Made by a program: the position numbers and the translations under genes. A DNA stretch of 6,495 nucleotides from Actinomycetota bacterium (GTDB lineage: Bacteria; Actinomycetota; Actinomycetes; UBA12327). The DNA lies in the NCBI GenBank assembly GCA_003529305.1, contig DPWC01000194.1, forward strand, positions 476 to 6,970, read 5' to 3'. Shown here one piece after another: positions 1 to 5,209 of this stretch; the stretch's first letter is position 1, and every line of letters begins with the position of its first letter. The notes under the pieces are model-generated. The model made no database searches and was not told the origin of the DNA. It worked only from the letters and a program-made list of their open reading frames with translations.

Positions 1-374
1 CCATCGCAGATCACGGTGTCAGCGCCGGTGGCGCGCACGATGTCGCGCAGTTCCCGTGCCTTACCCGAACCGATGTAGGTGGCCGGATCTGGTTTGGGCC
101 GGCGCTGCACGACACCCTCGAGCACCACCGAGCCTGCGGTTTCGGCTAGGGCCGCGAGTTCGGCCAGCGAGTTGTCGGCCTGTTCGGCTGATCCGTCGGT
201 CCACACCCCCACCAGCACCACGCGCTCCAGACGCAGTTGCCGGTATTCAACTTCGGTGACATCGGTGAGTTCGGTGGAGATGCCGGCCACGCGTCGCAGT
301 GCGTTGCGCTCCGCAAGATCGAGTTGCTGACCATCGGGGTCGAAGTCGTCCTCGGGCTGATGCGACTCGGCCAC
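1..374 (-). CDS. hflX: GTPase HflX, N-terminal part (runs off the left edge)
   Basis: HflX is a cytoplasmic translation-factor-type GTPase that binds the ribosome and helps split or rescue stalled ribosomes. Only the first 124 codons are present, so the glycine-rich linker and the GTPase domain with its P-loop lie outside the window. What is visible is the HflX N-terminal domain: a short acidic leader, then RRVAGISTEL, YRQLRLERVVLVGVW, NSLAELAALAETAG, the family signature QRRPKPDPATYIGSGKA (about residues 88-104), and the ATGADTVICDG stretch at the cut edge. The start is a GTG at 374-372 whose first base is the last base of the dapF TAG stop. No clear Shine-Dalgarno is visible there, so translation is probably coupled to dapF. 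The identification rests on strong family resemblance and on the miaA-dapF-hflX order common in actinobacteria. The exact start codon is less certain than the identity. Confidence 0.95.
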   Translation of the reverse strand, partial: MAESHQPEDDFDPDGQQLDLAERNALRRVAGISTELTDVTEVEYRQLRLERVVLVGVWTDGSAEQADNSLAELAALAETAGSVVLEGVVQRRPKPDPATYIGSGKARELRDIVRATGADTVICD

Positions 375-1270
375 TACGCGGTCACCGCCGCCAAGATCTG
401 AGCCACTCTGGCTTCGGGAACTTCGCTGGTGATCACCGCAGGTCCGGTCAGGTCGATGCCGTCGGCTCGCTGACGCACGATCAGCTCGCCGCCGGGCACC
501 GTGACGCTCCACGACGCTGGTGATTCAGCACCGGTGTGCAGTCGCGCCGCGACCACGGCCGCACACGCTCCCGTGCCACAGGAGGAAGTCTCACCGACAC
601 CGCGTTCAAAGACGCGCATCGCAAGGCGATCCACCCCGGTGATGGCGACAAATTCGGTGTTCACCCCATCGGGGAAGGCGCCAGCTGGCTGCACTGTTGG
701 CGCTGTTGTCAATGCACCGGCCTGATCGAGGCTCTCGACAAACACCACCGCATGCGGATTGGGCATCAATACTGCTGTGGCTGGCCACGGCCCAGCACCA
801 TCGGGCACTGACACCTGCGGTGGCGCTGACATCGATGGAAGCTCAGCGGCACCCATATCGACAGTGATCGTCTGATCGGCGTTGACTGTCACTGCATGCT
901 CCCCCGCCCGCGTGGCGATGCGCAGGCGGCCCGTGGCATCGGCACTGACGAATCCGGCTTGCAGGATCGCGCGAACGAACACGCGAGCACCGTTTCCACA
1001 CATCTGCGCCAACGAGCCGTCGGCGTTGCGGTAATCCATGAACCACAAGGAGTCATGACCCTGTGAACCAGGCGGAACACAGCGAATAAGTCCATCAGCG
1101 GCCCCGCCGTCGACACCCAATCCGGCCTCGTGTGAACACAAGGCGGACACCTGCGCCGCACTCAACGACGCCGGTGCGGTGCTGGCATCGGGCCCAAGAA
1201 TGAGAACAAAGTCGTTGCGGGTGCCGTGACCGGTGAGCACCGTGCACTGCGCAATGTCGGCCGACTTCAC
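374..1270 (-). CDS. dapF: Diaminopimelate epimerase DapF
   Basis: DapF is a cytoplasmic, cofactor-free racemase that converts LL-diaminopimelate to meso-diaminopimelate, the precursor of lysine and of the peptidoglycan cross-link. The 298-residue product is of normal family length. The family's two catalytic cysteines are visible: Cys91 in MCGNGAR and Cys231 in SSCGTGAC. Other conserved pieces are GHGTRNDFVL (14-23), MDYRNADGS (78-86), NPH (171-173), PDGVN (200-204) and ERGVGET (222-228). The start is a GTG at 1270-1268 that overlaps the miaA TGA by 4 bases (GTGA). There is no good ribosome-binding site, so translational coupling to miaA is likely. Around residues 50-61 it reads GLGVDGGAADGL, where relatives I recall have a shorter GLGADG segment, so about five extra residues appear near the substrate pocket. 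Function is otherwise expected to be intact. Confidence 0.97.
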   Translation of the reverse strand: MKSADIAQCTVLTGHGTRNDFVLILGPDASTAPASLSAAQVSALCSHEAGLGVDGGAADGLIRCVPPGSQGHDSLWFMDYRNADGSLAQMCGNGARVFVRAILQAGFVSADATGRLRIATRAGEHAVTVNADQTITVDMGAAELPSMSAPPQVSVPDGAGPWPATAVLMPNPHAVVFVESLDQAGALTTAPTVQPAGAFPDGVNTEFVAITGVDRLAMRVFERGVGETSSCGTGACAAVVAARLHTGAESPASWSVTVPGGELIVRQRADGIDLTGPAVITSEVPEARVAQILAAVTA

Positions 1271-2205
1271 TGGTTCATCGTAGAGGCGCCAGCGACATAG
1301 TGATCCAACGCGCGCGCGGCGAGATCGTCGGTGCTCAGGGCATCAGCATCCAGCCACTGCACGCGTGGGTCGCGACCGAACCAGGACTCTTGTCGTCGTA
1401 CAAATCGGCGAGTGGCCTGCTGGGTGGCGGCAATGGTCTGCGCAAGGTCGCGCTCACCATCGAGCAACTCCAGGGCTTGTGCGTAACCCAATGCCCGACT
1501 CGCGGTGGGCCCGGCGCGCAATCCCTGGGCCACCAGGGCTCGCACCTCAGTGAGCAGGCCATCGGCAAACATCTTCTCGGCGCGGGCATCCACACGGCGA
1601 TCCAAGCACGCCCGATCGCGGCGCAAACCGATCTGCACCGCCGGCACGGCGTACTCAAAAGCTGGCAAGGTGGCAGTGAATGACCCTCGCAACTGCACCA
1701 CTTCTAAGGCACGCACGATGCGCCGCGTGTTGTCCGGCAAGATCGCGGCCGCCGCCGCTGGATCGACCGCCGCCAGTTGGGCGTGCATGGCTGCGGCACC
1801 GTCGCGCTGCGCCTGCTCCTCGAGGCGCTGTCGAATCAGCGGATCAGTGCCGGGAAATTCCATGTGATCCAGAACCGCTCGCACATACAGCCCCGAGCCG
1901 CCGACCAAAATCGGCACGGCCCCTCGGTCAGCGATCTGGGTGATCGTGGCGCGCGCGAGGTCTTGGTACTGCGCCACCGATGCACTTTGGGTGACCGGCC
2001 AGATGTCGAGCAGATGATGAGGCACCCGGGCTTGCTCGTCGCTGGAGGCTTTGGCGGTGCCAATGTCCATGCCGCGATACAGCTGCATTGAATCGGCATT
2101 GACGATCTCTGCTGCACGGCCTTGCCCATGCAGGTGTTCCGCGATCGCTAAGGCGAGTGCGGACTTGCCCACGGCGGTGGGTCCGACCACCGCGAGCACG
2201 CTCAT
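1267..2205 (-). CDS. miaA: tRNA dimethylallyltransferase MiaA
   Basis: MiaA transfers the dimethylallyl group from dimethylallyl diphosphate to N6 of adenosine 37 in tRNAs that read codons starting with U, giving i6A37. This is the substrate for MiaB, encoded further along in the window. The 312-residue protein matches family length. Visible motifs are the P-loop GPTAVGKS (8-15), the catalytic-aspartate region NADSMQLYRGMDIGTAK (36-52), VGGSGLY (101-107), LPDNTRRIVRALEV (156-169) and the tRNA-contacting RRQESWFGRD (270-279). VGGSGLY carries serine where the E. coli enzyme has threonine, a conservative change I recall from other actinobacteria. The ATG at 2205-2203 overlaps the upstream gene's TGA by 4 bases (ATGA). 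A GGAG at 2215-2212 lies six bases upstream of it, a sound ribosome-binding site. The 3' end overlaps dapF, so the two are probably co-transcribed and coupled. Confidence 0.97.
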   Translation of the reverse strand: MSVLAVVGPTAVGKSALALAIAEHLHGQGRAAEIVNADSMQLYRGMDIGTAKASSDEQARVPHHLLDIWPVTQSASVAQYQDLARATITQIADRGAVPILVGGSGLYVRAVLDHMEFPGTDPLIRQRLEEQAQRDGAAAMHAQLAAVDPAAAAAILPDNTRRIVRALEVVQLRGSFTATLPAFEYAVPAVQIGLRRDRACLDRRVDARAEKMFADGLLTEVRALVAQGLRAGPTASRALGYAQALELLDGERDLAQTIAATQQATRRFVRRQESWFGRDPRVQWLDADALSTDDLAARALDHYVAGASTMNQ

Positions 2206-2891
2206 CCCCGACTCCAGGTAGCCACGAAGTACGCCACCCCGTAGGGATCGTCCCTGTGGTGCAACGCACCCACCAAGTCGAGGTCATTGGCTTGCGCCAT
2301 CGCTGCGGCTACCTGCCACGGTGCGCGTCCGGCGACCTGCAATGCGGCGGCCAGGTCGACATCGAGAGCCAACAGGGCATCAGTGTCGACGCTAGCCAAC
2401 GCATCACTGGCGCTCTGGTCAAAGGCGGCGGCACGCTCATCGAAGGATCCCGGTGCCTTGTCACTGCGACACGCACTGCCATCGCCCACCACAATCGCGG
2501 CCACTCGCGCGGCACTGCCGGCCAGTTGCGCACCAAGGTCCTGACATTCCGCGACCGTCGCGTCATGGGCAATCGTGAGGTGCTCATCGGGACGCCCCAT
2601 GAGCTGCTCCACCAGCCACTGCCCCACCGACAGTGCCACAGGGAGTTCGTCCTTGGTCGGCCGCGCTGCCTCGGGGGCCACGCCAAGTCCAGCAAAACTC
2701 ACAGCGCCGCTGTGCGCCCCGGTGCTTCGGCCAGGAGCCACCATGACCACGCGATCGGCGGCGCGGCGCAGCACCTCGGCCACCGCGTTGATGGACGCGG
2801 CGCGCAGGGCCGCCAATTCGCCAGCAGCCCCCGCGGAAACCTCAGGCACCAACAATGGGGTGGCCGGGACAAAGGCGGCAGAGACCAGCAC
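2202..2891 (-). CDS. Class III extradiol dioxygenase subunit B-like protein of unknown function
   Basis: This 229-residue, alanine-rich, soluble protein belongs to the actinobacterial family usually annotated as class III extradiol ring-cleavage dioxygenase (LigB) fold and found beside miaA; Rv2728c holds the matching place in Mycobacterium tuberculosis. Family-type segments are TPLLVPEVSAGAAGEL (11-26), VVMVAPG (48-54), LPVALSVGQWLVEQLMG (83-99), VVGDGSACRSDKAPGSFDER (134-153) and the C-terminal PYGVAYFVATW (216-226). True extradiol enzymes use His, His and Glu to hold Fe(II). Here the N-terminal segment reads FVPATPLL, with no His at the place where I expect one (PHPPLL-like). The only histidines are at 60, 104, 109, 211 and 212. 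A catalytic dioxygenase role is therefore doubtful, and no substrate can be named. The start is taken as GTG at 2891-2889 because homology begins there. No Shine-Dalgarno is visible, which fits a leaderless message. This is the first gene of the miaA-dapF-hflX operon. Confidence 0.88.
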   Translation of the reverse strand: MLVSAAFVPATPLLVPEVSAGAAGELAALRAASINAVAEVLRRAADRVVMVAPGRSTGAHSGAVSFAGLGVAPEAARPTKDELPVALSVGQWLVEQLMGRPDEHLTIAHDATVAECQDLGAQLAGSAARVAAIVVGDGSACRSDKAPGSFDERAAAFDQSASDALASVDTDALLALDVDLAAALQVAGRAPWQVAAAMAQANDLDLVGALHHRDDPYGVAYFVATWSRG

Positions 2892-2897
2892 CCGCGC

Positions 2898-2925
2898 AGG
2901 CTACCGAGGCGGCCGAATGGGTGAA
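2898..2925 (-). promoter_or_regulatory. Possible leaderless promoter of the miaA-dapF-hflX operon
   Basis: Reading the minus strand toward the GTG at 2891, TTCACC (2925-2920) and TAGCCT (2903-2898) are separated by 16 bases. TAGCCT fits the TAnnnT form of an actinobacterial -10 box and ends six bases before the GTG, the position expected for a leaderless transcript. The absence of a Shine-Dalgarno before this GTG agrees with that reading. The -35 match is only four of six, so this remains a weak prediction from position and pattern. Confidence 0.28.
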
Positions 2926-2969
2926 TCGCTCAACGCCTCGGCTGCCGAAGGCCCAAATCGCTCAAGCCC
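2912..2969. repeat. Pair of imperfect direct repeats, 32-bp period
   Basis: GCCGAA occurs at 2912-2917 and 2944-2949. The ten-base word AATCGCTCAA occurs at 2924-2933 and 2956-2965. Both words keep exactly the same 32-base offset and the same internal spacing of six bases. The 26-base units match at 19 positions. A 32-base period is close to three turns of B-DNA, so the copies would lie on the same face of the helix. The left copy overlaps the possible -35 box of the leftward promoter. The arrangement resembles tandem sites for a transcription factor, but no regulator can be named. Confidence 0.5.
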
Positions 2970-3058
2970 GACACCACCGGCGGCCGATACCACAAGAACG
3001 AAAGCGCCACGCGCTGGATCTGCAGGCAACGAGCTCTGTGTCCCAGCGGGGCAACGAC

Positions 3059-3065
3059 GAAGGGA
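3059..3065 (+). promoter_or_regulatory. Ribosome-binding site deciding the PepSY gene start
   Basis: GAAGGGA lies seven bases before the ATG at 3073. It is the clearest Shine-Dalgarno in this part of the window, and it selects this ATG over in-frame upstream starts such as the ATG at 2918, which would put a non-hydrophobic leader ahead of the membrane segment. Confidence 0.6.
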
Positions 3066-3072
3066 ATCGACC

Positions 3073-3660
3073 ATGTACAGCCACCTGTTGTCGGCACTGA
3101 CGGTGAAGACCGTTGCTGGTGCCGCTGCTGTGACTCTGGCCAGCAGCGGAGCGGTAGCCACGGTGGCCATGGTGGGTCCCAAGATCGTCACCCCTGAGTC
3201 CGCCTCGGTGATCACCGCTTCAGCCCCGGTTCCTGTGCAGCCGGTGGCCTTGCCGGTGGCCGAGCCCACCGCCGAGCCCGTGGTCGAGCCGACTGCCGAG
3301 CCGACGACCGAGCCGACCACAGATCCCACCCCGGCCTTATTGACCCGTGACGAAGCCATCGCCATCGCGCAGGCCCGCTACCCCGCTGGCACCGTGCGCG
3401 GCACAGAGCTGGAGGACGAAGACGGCGGCGCGCCCACCTGGCGAATTCGTCTGGCCACCGACGCCGGTGATCGCGCCACCATCTGGATCGATGCCACCTC
3501 CGGCAGCATCGTCAAGGAGCGCTTCACCAACGCCCCCGCACCCACCACCCGGAAGCACCATGACGAGGGCGACGACTCCGAGAACGCCAACGAGTCTGAA
3601 GATCACGGAAATGCATCGGGCGGGACTCAGGGGGAGAACGAAGACGGCGGCGACAACTGA
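3073..3660 (+). CDS. Exported or membrane-anchored PepSY-domain protein
   Basis: This 195-residue protein is the only plus-strand gene. It has four parts: (1) a hydrophobic alanine/valine-rich segment at about 12-34 preceded by few charges, a signal peptide or membrane anchor, with AVA at 27-29 as a possible cleavage site and no cysteine for lipidation; (2) a Pro/Thr/Glu linker at 64-87 built of four-residue EPTx-like units; (3) a PepSY-type domain at about 89-152, with the helix LTRDEAIAIAQARYP, then WRIRLATD and an aspartate-containing strand ATIWIDATSGSIVKE; and (4) a hydrophilic tail with KHH at 161-163 followed by a run rich in Asp, Glu, Asn and Gly. PepSY domains occur in peptidase propeptides and cell-surface proteins, where inhibitory or binding roles are proposed. 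No enzyme is visible here. It is divergent from the miaA operon and convergent with miaB. Its partner is unknown. The ATG is supported by a good ribosome-binding site. Confidence 0.87.
   Translation: MYSHLLSALTVKTVAGAAAVTLASSGAVATVAMVGPKIVTPESASVITASAPVPVQPVALPVAEPTAEPVVEPTAEPTTEPTTDPTPALLTRDEAIAIAQARYPAGTVRGTELEDEDGGAPTWRIRLATDAGDRATIWIDATSGSIVKERFTNAPAPTTRKHHDEGDDSENANESEDHGNASGGTQGENEDGGDN
3262..3333 (+). repeat. 12-bp tandem repeat coding an EPTx linker
   Basis: About six degenerate copies of a 12-base unit (GAG-CCN-ACN-NCN-like) encode residues 64-87 of the PepSY protein, with Glu-Pro repeated every four residues, one unit reading EPVV and the last reading DPTP. Such linkers commonly span the cell wall or space a surface domain from the membrane. 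Copy number may vary between strains by slippage. Confidence 0.8.
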
Positions 3661-3706
3661 TCGATCTTGGCAGCACGAACCCCCGGTGCTACCAATGGAT
3701 CAACCG
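3661..3706. other. Short convergent gap between the PepSY gene and miaB
   Basis: Only 46 bases separate the two convergent stop codons. No intrinsic terminator with a T tract is present in the gap on either strand. The strongest hairpins nearby lie just to the right, inside the 3' end of miaB. Confidence 0.6.
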
Positions 3707-5209
3707 CTACACCTCGGTGCGAACACCAGGGATACCGAGGAAAGCGGGGCCAGCAACTTCCCCTGCAGGAGATGTCTGGCACGACCCCCAGGCATCTCCT
3801 GCTGCTGTGCGCCGGAGCGCCAGCACGCCTGAGTCGGCGACCACATGGTGGGGCGCCGCGCGAGTGATCGTCACCTCGACTAGATCACCCGGGCGAGGGG
3901 CGTCCGCTTCCACCAAGGCGGTGCCGTCAGGGCTCGTGGGGGCGAAGTGCACGAGCCGGTTGTCTCGCGCTCGACCCGAGAGCCGATCTGTGGCGCGGTC
4001 CTTCTTGCCCGAGGCCTCTGAGACCAGCAGCTCCACCCGCTGACCCACCAGTTCCTTGTTGGCATCCCACGAGATCTGCTCTTGCAGAGCCACCAAGCGG
4101 TCGAATCGTTCCTGCACTACTGCTTTGGGCACTTGCTCAGGCATGACGGCTGCTGGGGTGCCAGGCCGCGGCGAATACTGGAAGGTGAAAGCTGAGGCGA
4201 ACCGAGCTTGCTCAGTGACCGCCACAGTGGCCTCAAAGTCGGCATCACTTTCACCGGGAAATCCGACGATGATGTCGGTGGTGATCGCTGCGTGTGGCAT
4301 CGCTGCTCGCACCCGCTCAATGATGCCGAGGAACTTCTCGGCCCGATACGAGCGGCGCATCGCGCGCAAGATGGCATCGGAGCCTGACTGCAATGGCATG
4401 TGCAACTGGGGCATCACATTGGGCGTGCTGGCCATGGCATCAATGACATCGTCGGTGAAGTCCCGCGGGTGTGGGGAGGTAAAGCGCACCCGCTCCAAAC
4501 CGTCGATCTGACCGCAGGCGCGCAGCAACTTGGCGAACGCCTGGGGGTCGCCGAATTCCACGCCGTAGGCGTTGACATTTTGACCCAGCAAGGTCACCTC
4601 GATGACTCCTTGCGCCACGAGCGCGCGAATCTCGGCGAGCACATCGCCGGGGCGGCGGTCGCGTTCTTGACCGCGCAGGCTGGGCACGATGCAAAAGGTG
4701 CAGGTGTTGTTGCATCCCACACTGATGGACACCCATGCCGAGTGCGCTGATTCGCGGCGGGCCGGCAAGCTGGAGGGAAAGTCCTGCAACTCATCGACGA
4801 TCTCTACTTGAGCCTCACTGCGGGCCCGTGCTCGCTCGAGCAGCACCGGCAGTGACCCGATGTTGTGTGTGCCGAAGACGACATCTACCCACGGTGCTTT
4901 CGTGAGGATCTGGTCGCGATCTTTTTGCGCCAAACATCCGCCGACGGCGATCTGCATATTCGGGTTGGCCTTCTTGGCCGGCACGAGTTGGGAGATGTTG
5001 CCGTAGAGCCGGTTATCGGCGTTTTCGCGCACCGCACAGGTGTTGAACACCACGACATCGGCCACCTGTTCGTCGGCTGCTGCGCGCACGAGGCCGGCTT
5101 CTTCCAGCAAACCCGCGAGCCTCTCGGAGTCGTGCTCGTTCATCTGGCAGCCCAAGGTGCGAACTTGGTAGGTGCGCGGCGTCACGGCGCCAAGGCTACG
5201 AGGCGGCAT
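3707..5209 (-). CDS. miaB: tRNA-2-methylthio-N6-dimethylallyladenosine synthase MiaB
   Basis: MiaB is a cytoplasmic radical-SAM enzyme with two iron-sulfur clusters. It adds a methylthio group to C2 of i6A37 in tRNA, completing the modification begun by MiaA. The N-terminal UPF0004 domain (about 13-125) carries the auxiliary-cluster cysteines Cys21 (TLGCQMN), Cys58 (FNTCAVRENA) and Cys92 (GGCLAQ). The radical-SAM core holds Cys166, Cys170 and Cys173 in SVGCNNTCTFCIVPSLRG, followed by LLGQNVNAYG (207-216), SPHPRDF (245-251), HMPLQSGSD (270-278), TTDIIVGFPGE (310-320) and FTFQYSPRPGTPA (341-353). A TRAM RNA-binding domain spans about 383-465. About 30 residues follow the RRTAAGDAW region and look unconserved. 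The ATG at 5209 directly follows the TGA of the ATPase gene. A GTG at codon 9 is an alternative start nearer to where homology begins, though neither has a strong ribosome-binding site. Confidence 0.97.
   Translation of the reverse strand: MPPRSLGAVTPRTYQVRTLGCQMNEHDSERLAGLLEEAGLVRAAADEQVADVVVFNTCAVRENADNRLYGNISQLVPAKKANPNMQIAVGGCLAQKDRDQILTKAPWVDVVFGTHNIGSLPVLLERARARSEAQVEIVDELQDFPSSLPARRESAHSAWVSISVGCNNTCTFCIVPSLRGQERDRRPGDVLAEIRALVAQGVIEVTLLGQNVNAYGVEFGDPQAFAKLLRACGQIDGLERVRFTSPHPRDFTDDVIDAMASTPNVMPQLHMPLQSGSDAILRAMRRSYRAEKFLGIIERVRAAMPHAAITTDIIVGFPGESDADFEATVAVTEQARFASAFTFQYSPRPGTPAAVMPEQVPKAVVQERFDRLVALQEQISWDANKELVGQRVELLVSEASGKKDRATDRLSGRARDNRLVHFAPTSPDGTALVEADAPRPGDLVEVTITRAAPHHVVADSGVLALRRTAAGDAWGSCQTSPAGEVAGPAFLGIPGVRTEV
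3712..3740. other. Inverted repeat at the miaB stop end
   Basis: CCTCGGT (3712-3718) and ACCGAGG (3734-3740) form a 7-bp perfect stem around a 15-base loop, ending three bases before the miaB TAG on the minus strand. No T tract follows on either strand. It may work with the larger hairpin next to it in ending transcription, or it may be chance in GC-rich DNA. Confidence 0.35.
3765..3802. terminator. Strong hairpin in the miaB 3' end, possible bidirectional terminator
   Basis: GCAGGAGATGTCTGG (3765-3779) pairs with CCAGGCATCTCCTGC (3788-3802), a 15-bp stem with one G-T pair and an 8-base loop. It begins 104 bases past the PepSY stop and lies inside the miaB reading frame, coding around residues AGDAWGSCQTSPAG. 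There is no T tract on either side, so it is not a classical intrinsic terminator. Actinobacteria are reported to use tail-less hairpins, which makes a terminator or mRNA-end-protecting role plausible for either gene. Confidence 0.45.

Larger units (their letters stand above)
2892..3072. promoter_or_regulatory. Divergent intergenic region between the miaA operon and the PepSY gene
   Basis: These 181 bases separate two divergently transcribed genes and should hold the promoters for both. They contain the 32-bp-spaced repeat pair (2912-2969) and the possible leaderless promoter toward the left (2898-2925). I see no convincing -35/-10 pair toward the PepSY gene, only its ribosome-binding site just before 3073. 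Open frames run through this region on both strands, but none resembles a protein family. Confidence 0.6.

Noticed and set aside
2157..2924. Long plus-strand open frame opposite the dioxygenase-like gene and miaA start
   Set aside because: It is the antisense shadow of well-supported genes, with Arg/His/Gly-rich composition and no family resemblance.
2575..3072. Upstream extension of the PepSY reading frame, giving a 361-residue protein
   Set aside because: The extension lies antisense to the dioxygenase-like gene and across the promoter region. The ATG at 3073 has a good ribosome-binding site and is followed by the hydrophobic segment.
3262..3333. CRISPR-like or intergenic tandem array
   Set aside because: The 12-bp units are contiguous, in frame, and encode a protein linker; there are no spacers.
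2901..3365. Minus-strand open frame rich in VGS repeats
   Set aside because: It mirrors the EPTx repeat of the PepSY gene on the other strand; the apparent repeat is a codon-complement artefact.
3347..3832. Plus-strand open frame overlapping the PepSY gene end and the convergent gap
   Set aside because: It is out of frame with the PepSY gene, has Pro/Arg-rich shadow composition and no ribosome-binding site or family match.
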